Positions 46,370 through 57,989 of a DNA stretch of 64,000 bases are shown piece after piece; within the stretch, counting starts at the first letter, position 1; the number at the start of each line of letters is the position of its first letter. The DNA lies in contig OY365822.1 of the NCBI GenBank assembly GCA_959347315.1, forward strand, positions 12,377,601 through 12,441,600, in the 5' to 3' direction. The notes beneath the pieces were generated by a model. The model worked only from the letters and a program-made list of their open reading frames with translations. It ran no database searches and was not told where the DNA came from. Origin of the DNA: Bimastos eiseni. Taxonomy: Eukaryota > Annelida > Clitellata > Crassiclitellata > Lumbricidae. Made by a program: the position numbers and the translations under genes.

Positions 46370-49180
46370 GAGTAAGTTTGTAAGTAAGTAATTTGAGTAT
46401 GATTTAAAGATTGACTCAATTGGAGAGTAGTTAGTAAATTAGTTGAGTGTGATATAAAGATTGATTGAGGTTGAATAAGTTATTAAGTAAGTTAGTTATT
46501 TGAGTGTAATTTAATAATTAATTCAGTTTGATTGAGTTGGTAAGTAAGTAAGTAATTTGAGTCTTCTTATGACTTAAAGATTGATTCAGTTTGAATAAAC
46601 TAGTAAGTAAGTTAATTATTTGAGTGTAATTTAATAATTAATTCAGTTTAAGACAGTTAGTAGGTAAGTAATTTGAGTCTTATGATTTAAAGATTGATTC
46701 AGTTTGATTCAGTTAGGAAGTAAGTTAGTTATTTGAGTGTGATTTAATAATTATTTCAGTTTGATTAAGTTGGTAAGTAAGTATGTAATTTGAGTCATAT
46801 GACTTAAAGATTGATTCAGTTTGAATAAGTTAGTAAGTGAGTTAGTTATTTGAGTGTGATTTAATCATTAATTTAGTTTGATTGAGTTGGCAAGTAAGTA
46901 AGTAATTTGAGTTTTGTGACTTAAAGATTGATTCAGTTTCAATAAGATAGTAAGTAAGTTAGTTATTTGAGTGTACTTTAACGATTGATTCTGTTTGATT
47001 GAGTTAGTAGGTAAGTTAGTCAATTGAGTGTAATTTAATAATTAATTCAGTTAGATTGAGTTGGTAAGTCAGTAAGTAATTTGAGTTTTATGACTTTAAG
47101 ATTGATTCAGTTTCAATAAGCTAGTAAGTAAGTTAGTTATTTGAGTGTGATTTAATAATTAATTTACTTTAAGTTGGTAAGTAAACTAGTAAGTAAGTTA
47201 GTTGTTTGAGTGTAATTTAATAATTAATTTAGTTTGATTAAGCTGGTAAGTAAACTAGTAAGTAAGTTAGTTGTTTGAGTGTAATTTAATAATTAATTTA
47301 GTTTGATTAGGCTGGTAAGTAAGCTAGTAAGTAAGTTAGTTGTTTGAGTGTAATTTAATAATTAATTTAGTTTGATTAAGCTGGTAAGTAAACTAGTAAG
47401 TAAGTTAGTTGTTTGAGTGTAATTTAATAATTAATTTAGTTTGATTAGGCTGGTAAGTAAGCTGGTAAGTAAGTTAGTTAATTTGAATGTTATTTAATAA
47501 TTAATTCAGTTTGATTGAGTTGGTAAGGAAGTAAGTAAGTAATTTGAGTCTTATGATTTAAAGATTGATTCTGTTTGAATAAACTAGTAAGTAAGTTTGT
47601 TATTTGAGTGTGATTTAATAATTAATTCAGTTTGATTAAGTTGGTAAGTAAGTAAGTAATTTGAGTCATATGACTTAAAGATTGATTCAGTTTGTATAAA
47701 CTAGTAAGTAAGTTAGTTATTTTAATGTAATTTAATTATTAACTCAGTTTAAATGAGTTGGTAGGTAAGTAATTTGAGTCTTATCACTTAAAGATTGATT
47801 CAGTTTGATTCAGTTAGTAAGTGAGTTAGTTATTTGAGTGTGGAGTTTAATGATTGATTCTGTTTGATTGAGTTAGTAGGTAAGTTAGTCAATTGAGTGT
47901 AATTTAATAATTAATTCAGTTTGTCTGTTGGTAAGTAAGTAAGTAATTTGTGTCTTATGATTTAAAGATTGATTCAGTTTGAATAAGTTAGTAAGTGAGT
48001 TAGTTATTTGAGTGTGATTTAATCATTAGTTTAGTTTGATGGAGTTGGTAAGTAAGTAAGTAATTTGAGTTTTGTGACTTAAAGATTGATTCAGTTTCAA
48101 TAAGATAGTAAGTAAGTTAGTTATTTGAGTGTACTTTAACGATTGATTCTGTTTGATTGAGTTAGTAGGTAAGTTAGTCAATTGAGTGTAATTTAATAAT
48201 TAATTCAGTTTGATTGAGTTGGTAAGTAAGTAAGTAATTTTAGTTTTATGACTTTAAGATTGATTCAGTTTCAATAAGATAGTAAGTAAGTTAGTTATTT
48301 GAGTGTGATTTAATAATTAATTTAGTTTGATTAAGTTGGTAAATAAACTATTAAGTAAGTTAGTTGTTTGAGTGTAATTTAATAATTAATTTAGATTGAT
48401 TAGGCTGGTAAGTAAGCTAGTAAGTAAGTTAGTTATTTGAGTGTAATTTAATAATTAATTCAGTTTGAATGAGTTGGTAAGTAAGTAAGTAATTTGAGTC
48501 TTATGACTTATAGATTGATTCAGTGTGAAAAAATAGTAGGTAAGTTAGTCATTTGAGTGTAGTGTGATGATTGATTCTGTTTGATTAAGTTAGTAAGTAA
48601 GTTAGTTATTTGAGTATAATTTAATATTTAATTCAGTTTGATTGAGTTGGTTAGTAAGTAAGTAATCTGAGTCTTGTGACTTAAAGATTGATTCAGTTTG
48701 AATAAGCTTGTAAGTAAGTTAGTTATTTGAGTGTACTTTAATGGTTTGATTCAGTTTAAGTAAGTTAGTAAGTAAGTTAGTTATTTGAGTGTAATTTAAT
48801 AATTAATTCAGTTTGATTAAGTTGGTAAGTAAGTAATTTTAATGTTATGACTTAAAGATTGATTCAATTAGAATAAGCTAAGCGAGTAAGTAAGTAAGTA
48901 GGGTGTTTGAGTGTACTTTGATGATTGATTCAGTTTGTGTTAAGTTAATAAGTAAGTAGTTTGAGTCTAGTTTAAAGATTGATTCAGTTTGAGTAAGTTG
49001 GTAAGTAAGTAATTTAAGTGTGATTTAAAGATTGATACAGTTTGAGTCAGTTTGTAAGTAAGTAATTTGAGTGTAATTAAAAGATTGACACAATTTGAGT
49101 GAGTTACTAAGTAAATAATTTGAGCGATACGATTTAAAGATTGATCCAGTTTCATTAAGTTAGTAAGTGAGAAGTATGTA
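46370..49180. repeat. 2.8-kb minisatellite of about 60-bp monomers in an alternating pattern
   Basis: About fifty diverged monomers each contain gtaagtaagt and cagtttga words. Two monomer types alternate in much of the array: one with aatttaataattaattcag and one with gacttaaagattgattcag. Near 47160-47460 a locally expanded variant (ctagtaagtaagttagttg) repeats with very few differences. No hidden gene is seen on either strand. Confidence 0.95.
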
Positions 49181-49189
49181 TTTTGAGAT

Positions 49190-50475
49190 TTCTTGGATTT
49201 TATATAGTATTCTTGAAAAATTGAGATACTTTAAACTGTTTGATAGTCACTTGGAAATAGTTTATTTTGACAAAGAGAAGCTATATAAGCCCAATTGAGG
49301 TAAAAAAAATCATCATATTTACATAATTTTAGTTTTAGTTTTTTACAGCTTAAAATGTCAATATCTTCGTTGTTTCTTCATCAAGTGAAGATATTTCTGC
49401 AGTCCGCTGTTGCCCATAGGCCCATAAACATGCTGTGAAAAAATTATTAAGTTTGGAGAAGGTCAACTTTTTTGTCCAAAAAAACCGATGATGGTTAGTC
49501 CATCGGTTTTTTCGCGCAAAAAAATCGACCTTCTCCAAACCGAATATCCCTGTGTGTGGGCCTACAAGCATCACAGATCTGCTCAGATATCTTCAATCGA
49601 TGAAAAAATAACGGAGATATTACGGTTTTTCTGAGATATGGAGATATGTTAAAGTATTTGGGAATCGCTTTAAAATAGTTTATTATGATAAAGAAAAGCT
49701 ATATGAACCCAATTCAGGTCAAAAATCATCATATTTACATAATTTTAGTTTTAGTTTTTTATGGCTTATAATGTCAATATCTTCGTTATTTCTTCATCAG
49801 GTGAAAATATTTCTGCAGTCCGCTGTTGCCCATAAGCCCATATACAAGCTGTGAAAAAATTATTAAGTTTGGAGAAGGTCAACTTTTTTGTCCAAAAAAA
49901 CCGATGATGGTTAGTCCATGGGTTTTTTCGCGCAAAAAAATCGACCTTCTCCAAACCGAATAGGCCTGTGTGTGAGCCTACAAGCATCACGGATCTGCAC
50001 AGATATCTTCAATCGATGAAAAAATAACGGAGATATTACGGTTTTCCTGACATATGGAGAAATTTTAAAGAATTTGGGAATCACTTTAAAATAGTTTTTT
50101 TATGATAAACAGAGCCTATATGAATCTAATTTAGGTTAAAAATCATTATATTTCCCCCCAAAAATTTATTTTGGAAAGATAAAAATGTCAATATTTCTGT
50201 TATTTTTTCATTAAATGAAGATATTTTTGCAGTCTGTAGATTCCTGTAGGCCCATACACAAGCTGTAAAAAAATTATTCAGTTTGGAGAAGGTCGACTTT
50301 TTCGTCCGAAAAAAATCGGTTTTTTCGAGCGAAAAAGTCAACCTCCTCCAAAGCGAATCAGTTTTTTACAGCTTGTGTATGGGCCTATAAGCTTAACATA
50401 TCTGCTCAGATATCTTCATTCGATGAAAGAATAACCCAGATATAGATAGACATTATACGGTTTTCTTGAAAACTA
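49190..50475. repeat. three tandem copies of a foldback element, each about 420 bp
   Basis: Each copy runs from tttaaaatagtttattatga to a gagatattacggtttt-like end. Its centre is a long hairpin (ggagaaggtcaactttttt pairing with aaaaatcgaccttctcc around ccgatgatggttagtccatcgg). The hairpin is extended outwards by weaker pairing of the gcccataaaca and tcttcatc parts. Two further copies lie at 58490-59245. Confidence 0.9.
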
Positions 50476-50578
50476 GAGAAATTTTAAGGTGTGCCAGAAT
50501 TGCTTTAAAATGGTATATTATGACAAAGTCAATGAAGTCATACTTGTATTGGGTGCTTCATGTCATTTCTTTTGACAG

Positions 50579-50639
50579 ACTACTATAAAGTCCTACAACT
50601 TGGTAACCGATTAGAAGACCCAAGCACAGAAGAAGACAG
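50579..50639 (+). CDS. candidate 61-bp internal exon
   Basis: The stretch begins after tttgacag and ends before gtatgt. It reads DYYKVLQLGNRLEDPSTEED in the only open frame (phase 1 in, phase 2 out). The composition is protein-like, unlike the AT-rich foldback repeats on its 5' side. Its phases do not match the neighbouring candidate exons directly. Family unknown. Confidence 0.3.
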
Positions 50640-50966
50640 GTATGTTAAGAAGCCAAAATCTTTTATTATTTGGAAGTATTCCTTGTATGTAATCTCAGGA
50701 AACATCTCTTTAGAGAAAAGTAATTGTTTGTTCTTATTAGCATAAATCAGTCCATGTTCATAGTCTTATGAAGAGCATTTTCTTTATAAATCGGTCCATG
50801 ATGTTATGAAGACTTCTCTCATGAACTTTCACTGCTGTCAGAGCTGGAGCTTCTCTAGACACTGAAAGCAAAACAAAACATTAATTTAAACTTTGTTTTT
50901 ATTATGCTAGGCATTAAAATCCTTAATGGGGCAGAAATACAGTTGGAGTTTTTGCTCCATAGCCTG

Positions 50967-51170
50967 CTCGGCTATAATGAGCAAAGCCAGCTCGGCTATA
51001 ATGAGCAAAGCCAGCTCGGCTATAATGAGCAAACCAGCCTGCTCGGCTATAATGAGCAAAGCCAGCTCGGCTATAATGAGCAAACTAGCCAGCTCGGCTA
51101 TAATGAGCAAACTAGCCAGCTCGGCTATAATGAGCAAACTAGCCAGCTCGGCTATAATGAGCAAACTGGG
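50967..51170. repeat. tandem array of ctcggctataatgagcaaa units
   Basis: Nine units, each 23 to 28 bp, differ in the linker (gccag, ctagccag, ccagcctg). The word ggctataatgagc is also found inverted in the palindrome that follows. A second array of five units lies at 57241-57357. Confidence 0.95.
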
Positions 51171-51203
51171 GGTGGTTAGATAGAGAGCTCTATCATACCA
51201 CCC

Positions 51204-51253
51204 CTAAGGGCACAGATGGAGTATAAGCTCTTATACTCCATCTGTGCCCTTAG
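51204..51253. repeat. 50-bp near-perfect hairpin
   Basis: The word ctaagggcacagatggagta is followed by its reverse complement, tactccatctgtgcccttag, with a few bases between. It sits between two copies of a taccaccc/gggtggta inverted flank. The counterpart at about 57395-57442 has a few mismatches. Confidence 0.9.
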
Positions 51254-51402
51254 CCAGCTCGGCTACAATGAGCAAATTGTGGGTGGTAAGATAGAACTTT
51301 AAATTAGTTTATTATGATAAAGAGACGCTATATTGTGCCTCTGTGTGGGTTTCTTGAAGGGGAGCTAAATAAATTTTCGAAATGAATATATATATATATA
51401 TG

Positions 51403-51524
51403 CCTGCTATCAAACTGAATCACTTCCTACATCACAATCAACAGTTTGCTCATTATAGCCAGCTTGGGCTATAATGAGCAAACCGTTGATTGTGATGTAG
51501 GAAGTGATTCAGTTTGATAGCAGG
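51403..51524. repeat. 122-bp perfect or near-perfect palindrome
   Basis: The left arm begins cctgctatcaaactgaatca, continues with cttcctacatcacaatcaac, and ends at tcattatagcc. The right arm is the reverse complement and ends tttgatagcagg at 51524. The turn contains agcttggg. The counterpart at 57610-57779 carries an extra ggcacataatatgtgcc hairpin in the turn. Confidence 0.95.
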
Positions 51525-51544
51525 AGTTGTTATTCTTGTTGTAG

Positions 51545-51739
51545 CTGCTTGCAGTGACCGGTCTTGGAAGTGTCATCCGAGTCTTAACCGACCGCAAGAG
51601 AGTTTGGAACCAGCGTACTCGACAGACAGGCACCACATTCCCTCCACCGATTCTGTGGAAACGACTTGCATCTGAAATCAAAGACGAAATCTTCATTAGA
51701 CGCTCGATGCAGGCAAAATACCCTTACAGAACACTTTGA
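51545..51739 (+). CDS. candidate terminal exon, duplicated downstream
   Basis: After a pyrimidine-rich acceptor (ttcttgttgtag) the frame LLAVTGLGSVIRVLTDRKR... runs through TFPPPILWKRLASEIKDE to KYPYRTL and a TGA at 51737-51739. The exon is phase 0 at its start. It lies directly after a 122-bp perfect palindrome and is part of the segmental duplication. The copy at about 57795-57989 has an early stop. The basic, aromatic-containing composition looks like a real protein, but the family is not recognised. Confidence 0.4.
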   Translation: MLAVTGLGSVIRVLTDRKRVWNQRTRQTGTTFPPPILWKRLASEIKDEIFIRRSMQAKYPYRTL

Positions 51740-52343
51740 TCCGATGTTGAACACTGATAATTGTAGATATGACTTATATTACGTTTATGGTTGGGACTTA
51801 ACTGTGGCAGGGTTGCTGTTGACTTTACAGTTGTGTGTGTAATGCTGTTACACAGGTCAGCTGAAATATGTTTCAAATGCATTTATGCTATGTTATGTGA
51901 AACTGAATATATGCAAGATGCAGATCAGTATCAAATGTCTTGGTTCTTCTCAACTCACAATTTTACACTGAACTCGACTTGCATACTAAAGCAACCCTCT
52001 GGCTTTAGGGCTGCCTTATCATGCATGTATGTATGCATTTGGTTATTTACATAGCGCCTTTTACGAACCTCACCAAGACACTAAGCGAATTCACCCACTT
52101 TACCAAGTCAAGTCACCAATTTTTAAATCACACTCAAATATTACTCTCTTGCTCAAACTGAGATATTGACATTGCGGTTTTCTCAAAAATCTAGAAATGT
52201 GTAATTATTTTGAATTATTTTGAAATAGTTGATTATGACAAAGAGAAGCTAGGCCTATATGTTCACCCAATTCAGGTCAAAGCATCACCATATTTTAATC
52301 GAATTACTGCAAAATTCCATCATTTTAATCTTAATTTAAAACA

Positions 52344-52860
52344 AGACCCAAGCCCAGTCCAAGAGTAGGACCGGGGCCAAGATCTCCCGACACATATCCA
52401 GGATCGAGACCCTAGCCGTGATCCAGACCCTGACCGAGAGCCAGACCAAGACCAAGACCGAAACCCTGGCCAAGACCCTAGCAAGATCAAAACCATGACT
52501 ATCACTGCCTCATCCAGACCAAGACCAAAACCCAGACCTTAATTGTTCCTAGACCTAGAATAAGACCCAGTCCAAGATTCTGACCCATATTGAGATCTTG
52601 AGTATGACCGAAGCCCATACCTAAATCCAGACCGAGATCCATACCGAGACTCTTTCCCACACCAAGATCCTCACCCTGACAAAGACAGACCGTGACCCAG
52701 ACCGAGACCGTGAGCATAACCGAGACCACGGCCGAACCCGACCCTGAACGACACCCCGACTGAGACCAAGACCTTGACCTACAGCCTGACCGAGATCCTG
52801 ACCATGACTGAGACAAAGACCGAGACGAGATCTTACCAAGGCCTAGAGGTCCTAGACTCA
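52344..52860. repeat. degenerate GACC-based hexamer array
   Basis: About 500 bp of six-base units of the type gaccaa, gaccga and gacccn. It produces spurious Ser/Gly/Arg frames on the reverse strand. Related arrays are at 59510-59930 and 60505-60680. Confidence 0.9.
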
Positions 52861-53156
52861 GACCAAGTGTGCTGAAATCGATTTCAAAATATCATACTAT
52901 GGAAAAGAGAAGCTATAACCTACGGTAAAAAATCATCATAGTTTAATCGAATTACCGCAAAATTTCATCATTTTAATCTTTATTGTGAAAGCTTCAAATG
53001 TCAATATCACTATAATTGTTCTTTCATCGAATGAAGATATCTATGCAGAATTGTGATGCTTATAGGGCCATATACCAGCTGGGGCAGTCACACTATCTGT
53101 TCGAATAGCGGTATATAAATTCCTCAACGTCAATTTTGTTATAGCGCTATTAATTT

Positions 53157-53302
53157 CAGCGGATGATTGTATCTATGCAAACACGTGGTACTCACAGTTC
53201 CCGAATGATGGTAGGCTAGAACCAGACGGCAGTTTTCGTCCATCTTTCTACACTCGTGTCCAGGAGAACGGATCGCAGTCTTACAATCCATTCATGTCTT
53301 GA
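53157..53302 (+). CDS. candidate terminal exon (NTWYSQFPNDGRLEPDGSF...)
   Basis: After ttaatttcag the frame reads DDCIYANTWYSQFPNDGR, then PSFYTRVQENGSQSYNPFMS and TGA. It would start in phase 1. The motif-like pattern of aromatic residues and Gly/Asn turns resembles small microtubule-inner or ciliary proteins, but I cannot name a family. A diverged copy lies at 60982-61140 in the second arm of the segmental duplication. Confidence 0.4.
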
Positions 53303-54224
53303 TTCGAGTTCATCTGACATCTTTCACGTCTTTAACAAAATCAACTTAAACTATTAAATACTGTCCGTGCAAGATTCCGCAGAGACACTGGCGTTACTCA
53401 AAATGTGGAGACTCCACATGTTGAAACGGCCTATAGCCTACTATGAAATATGAATGGCAAACCTGCTTGGAATCATTGAAGCGTGTCAATCCCTACATCG
53501 GCTGCTAAATTATATTACGCAATTGATCTGCGCGGGCAATTTGACTGGAATCGGATTGTCTGGCATAATACTCTCCCATGTATTTATTCGTGGAATGTAG
53601 GCCCTTATAATTACTGCATGTAGGCTATGTTTGCATATGTTTGCATGCTTGTACCTTACTATGTATTTATGTATCTGATCCTATTTAGTTCAGATAGACT
53701 ATCATCATATTTTAATCGAAACACTGCAAAATTCTAACATTTTAATCTTATTATTGAAGGAATAAAATGTCTTTTTCCTTCTATTTTTCTTTCATCGAAA
53801 TGATCGAATGAAATCATTTTATGCAGACATAGTCGCCGACTTTTAGTAAAATGTTCTGGGGCAACATCATGGACAATATTATGCAACAGCCAACTCAACT
53901 CTCTCCATGCTCAATAATTCGTAAATGTAATGTACTGTAAATCCTTGAAAATTTCTCAGCGCCCTCAAAAGCCACGTCAGGGAGATCAGCTTATTCACCG
54001 GCGCTAAAGACAAGCACTCAACAACCACGAGTATCACTTAAAAAGAAAGGAAGAGAGCAAATTTGAAGGAAGGACGATAGCATATGGAGGAAAAGGGATG
54101 TCGAGGGGAAAATGTAGAAAGGAAAAGAAGAGAGCAATTGAGGAAAGGAGGATGACGGCAAAATGTAGGAAGAGAGCAAAATACATGAAATGATGGCATA
54201 TGGTGGAAAAGGAGGATAAAGAAT

Positions 54225-54445
54225 TGATTCATTCCAATTCGCTAGGTGTCGCCATATAAACGGTGTTTCTTTAACGCATAAAATGAGTTCATTTCGATTC
54301 GCTAGGTGACGCCATTTATACGGTGTTTATCTAACGCGTTCAAATCAATTCATCTCGATTCGCTAGATGGCGCCATTTATAAGGTGCCTATTTAACGTGT
54401 TAAAATGAGCTCATCTCTATTCGCTAGGTGGCGCCATATAAGTAC
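54225..54445. repeat. tandem repeat of about 65 bp with gattcgctaggtggcgccat
   Basis: Four diverged units hold the word attcgctag, a ggcgcca-like word and a ggtgttt part. Inverted relatives are at 62130-62365 and single units near 56065-56110 and 56840-56880. Units flank purine- or pyrimidine-rich stretches each time. Confidence 0.85.
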
Positions 54446-56150
54446 GGCAACAGGTCGGAAGTGAGGGTAAGGTTTGCCCTCACCCTCCCTTTCCTCCATT
54501 TGCTCTCCTCATTTTCTTCCAAACGTAACATCAATAACAGCAGACTGAAGAACAATCGTAGGAGCAATCTTAATACCAATAACAGCAACCGTAACAGCAA
54601 TCGTAACAGCAACCTAAACTATTAAATACTGTCTTAGCAGAGCAATTTGATCATGACATATAGAAGCTAAATGAATGAGATTGCAAGTAAAAACCTGATC
54701 CAAAAGACGGTACTGCCAGTTAACATCAGATTAATTGATTTGAATGTACAAATACAGAACTTGATCATGCAACACAAGGACACTGTCAGAAATTTCGCCT
54801 TGGTAAAAGCCTTTAGGGCTGCCGCACAATCAAGTAGCTACCTAATCAAAAGACACCTAAGCAAATTACAGACAGTCTTGGTAATGACAATATTAATCAT
54901 TGGTTGACTTTAATGATAGATGTTATTAGATCTTAAAATAGTGTATTTGGGGCTATTTTCAGTGCTATTCTGAACTTGTAAAGGCATTAGTGTCTTTGGT
55001 CTTGAGTGAAATTGTGTAAATTATTATTATTATGCCAGAGTTTAACGACATCCTATAGCATCACAGTCTGCTGACATCTTCAAAGTTATTTACGTATTAG
55101 TTCAATGTCATACATAGTTTTTATCCGTGTTTTTCTTTTGTCTTAATATTGTTAATAAATTGTGTTAATATTGGTCCAGTTGACTTATATCCTTCTGTCT
55201 GAGAATTCATCATTGACAGTTACTTTGTGTTAAGTCTGTGCCCGTTTGATTTGGCTACTCCGATCGAGTTAAGAACCGGTCCTCTAGCCTGTTTGAAGCC
55301 TGAAAATTTAAAAAATACAGACCACCATTAGAAAGATTTTTAAGAGACCATATCTTTCTACATTTGCTGCTTTGTTATGTATCTGAAATGTAGTGATGGT
55401 TGTCGGTAAAAACCGCAGCAAAGATGTTTGATTCATACTTGTATATTGATTTAGATAATTTTTTTTATAGCACGGCACATATGATTTGAAATGTATTTTG
55501 AAAATAAATTTTTTGAAGCACGACATTTTAAGCCTAGTGTAGACGGCTTGGGTCTTTTATTAATGTTTACTGTTTACTTTGTATATATGTTTTAGCTCAC
55601 CTTAATTTCCATGCATATTTGCATTAATGTCTAAATCCTTGATTATTGTAAATGCACTATCATATGTTTACCACTAATTATTAATGTTTATAATATTTAA
55701 TTGCATTTGTGCTCACCTTGCAGCATCGCAACAGTCCCATTCAAAGTGGACCTCTAAGATGGCGACGATAATTTTGCTATGCGGAAAATATAAATGGATT
55801 GTAATAATAATATACACACCTGGTTCGCCATCTAGGGAACGAATTCATTTGATACGCCGTCTATAGAACTACAACTTGTGAATCACAGTCTGTAAATTTT
55901 TTTATCAATATTCAGTTTTTCCCCCAATGTCATACGTCTCTAATATATTGGACATAAAACCTATCCTATATCTCCATTTTTATAGTAGACAGTTAGGGAG
56001 CTAAATAATAGCTGTCTCTCGACAATTATTATCTGTACTAATATTAATGAGTTAAGTAAACACCGTATATATATGGCGCCACGTAGCGAATCGAAATGAA
56101 CTAGTTCCTCACCCTCCTTTTCCTCCATTTGCCCTCACGACCCCTCACGC
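54446..56150. other. AT-rich region, no gene recognised
   Basis: It contains a short aacagcaatcgt array (54530-54615), a 78-codon open frame at 54671-54907 with no recognised homologue, and simple AT-rich sequence. Confidence 0.45.
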
Positions 56151-56224
56151 ATACATAGAAAATGTACCGGTTCCATTGAAACCCGAACGTTTTCTGTGTT
56201 TGTATGTGGGGCTATGTGGTAAAT

Positions 56225-56755
56225 CTGACCACACAACAACGCATGCAACCGTAATAGCAACCATAATAGCAATCGTGACAGCAATAACAGCAACCGCAAA
56301 GGCAATCATTACAGCAATCGTAACAACAATAACAGCAACCGCAACGGCAATAACAGCAACCGTAACAGCAATCGTACCAGCAATAACAACAACCGTAACA
56401 GTAATAACAGCAAACGTAACAGCAATAGCAGCAACCGTAGCAGCAAATCGTGACAGCAATAACAGCAAACGTGCAGCAAGTGCTAACAGCAACCATAACA
56501 GCAATCGTAACAGTAATAGCAGCAAACATAACAGTAATCGTAAGAGTAATAACAGCAACCGTTACAGCAATCGTAACAGCATTAACAGCAAACGTAACAG
56601 TAATAACAGCAACCGTAACAGCAAACGTAACAGCAATAACAACAAACAAAACAGCAATCATAAAACAACAGCAAGCATAACAGCAATCGTAACAGCAATA
56701 ACAGCAAACGCAACAGCAATCGTAACAGTGATAATAGCAACCCTAACAGCAATGG
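56225..56755. repeat. AACAGCAAYCGT minisatellite
   Basis: About 530 bp of six- and twelve-base units (aacagcaatcgt, aacagcaaccgt, aataac). They give long spurious Thr/Ile/Asn/Ser frames on the plus strand and Val/Ala/Ile or Leu frames on the minus strand. Confidence 0.95.
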
Positions 56756-56811
56756 CACCTAGCCACCTAGCGAATAGAGATGAACTAATTTTAATGCGTT
56801 TATTAGCCACC

Positions 56812-56852
<41 letters not shown>

Positions 56853-56899
56853 GCCACCTAACGAATAGAGGTGAACTAACTTTAATACGTTTAACAAGC

Positions 56900-57237
56900 A
56901 CTGTCAATTTGACAACCGTTTAGATCTGAGAGTACACTATCTGAACTTGACCATATTCCGACTTGGGCTAGTATTAGCAATCTCAAATTAAACCATTCTA
57001 AATCTACAGAAATGATTGTTACTCGACCCAAGTCCAAACTTATTGCCCTGCCTCCTCCCTTACCAGGTATTGAGAGGGTCCATGAGATACGAATTTTGGG
57101 TGTAACCATGTCTGATGGAGTTGGAATTGGGACAACGTTGACCAAATTTGCTGTAATGCCCTACATTCAATGTTCGCTCTACGTGTTATAGTTGGCTCCA
57201 GGGTCAACGATTGTTTGATGTTGTTCTTTCTACCACC
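56900..57237 (+). mobile_element. CR1-like LINE reverse-transcriptase fragment
   Basis: The plus-strand translation gives ELDHIPTWASISNLKLNHSK, TEMIVTRPKSKL, LPPPLPGIERVHEIRILGVT and SLYVL. These are conserved RT words of CR1-type LINEs. It ends at stop codons and abuts the start of segmental duplication copy B. Confidence 0.8.
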
Positions 57238-57794
57238 CTAGCTCGGCTATAATGAGCAAAGCCAGCTCGGCTATAATGAGCAAAGCCAGCTCGGCTATAA
57301 TGAGCAAAGCCAGCTCGGCTATAATGAGCAAAGCCAGCTCGGCTATAATGAGCAAACTGGGGGTGGTTAGATAGAGAGCTCTATCTTACCACCCCTAAGA
57401 TCACAGATGGAGTATAAGCTCTTATAATCCATCTGTGCCCTTAGCCAGCTCGGCTACAATGAGCAAATTATGGGTGGTAAGATAGAGCTTTAAATTAGTT
57501 TATTATGATAAAGAGACGCTATATTGTGCCTCTGTGTGGGTTTCTTGAAGGGGAGTTATATAAATTTTCGAAATGAATGAATATATAAATAAATATATAT
57601 ATATATATGCCTGCTATCAAACTGAATCACTTCCTACATCACAATCAACAGTTGGCTCATTATAGCCAAGCTGGCTAGGGGCACATAATATGTGCCCATA
57701 ATATGTGCCCATAGCCAGCTTGGTTATAATGAGCAAACTGTTGATTGTGATGTAGGAAGTGATTCAGTTTGATAGCAGGAGTTGTTATTCTTGT

Positions 57795-57989
57795 TGTAGC
57801 TGCTTCCAGTGACCGGTCTTGGAAGTGTCGTCCGAGTCTTGACCGACCGCAAGAGAGTTAGGAACCAGCGTACTCGACAGACAGACACCACATTCCCTCC
57901 ACCGACTCTGTGGAAACGACTTTCACCTTAAATCAAAGACAAACTCTTCATTAGACACTCGATGCAGGCAAAATACCCTTACAGAACAC
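57795..57989 (+). pseudogene. decayed duplicate of the 51545-51739 exon
   Basis: The segment aligns without gaps to 51545-51739. Of eleven codon differences after the shared VTGLGSV stretch, nearly all change the residue (for example W to R, G to D, R to H). One turns a Glu codon into TAA at 57929-57931, two thirds of the way through. This pattern indicates lack of constraint in this copy. Confidence 0.5.

Larger units (their letters stand above)
50960..54210. repeat. segmental duplication, copy A
   Basis: The order is: ctcggctataatgagc array, hairpin, palindrome, exon 51545-51739, GACC hexamer array, exon 53157-53302, LINE tail, purine-rich minisatellite. The same order recurs in the same orientation in 57238-62060. 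Identity is above 95 percent in the exon region and lower in the rest. Confidence 0.85.

Noticed and set aside
46370..49180. CRISPR-like array
   Set aside because: The units are contiguous diverged monomers without unique spacers, and the sequence is eukaryotic.
52320..52839. Ser/Gly/Arg-rich frames resembling SR proteins
   Set aside because: They are the reverse-strand reading of the GACC hexamer array; similar frames appear in each related array.
56145..56868. Frames up to 230 codons rich in Thr/Ile/Asn/Ser or Val/Ala/Leu
   Set aside because: They come from the AACAGCAAYCGT minisatellite, open in several frames because the units lack stops.
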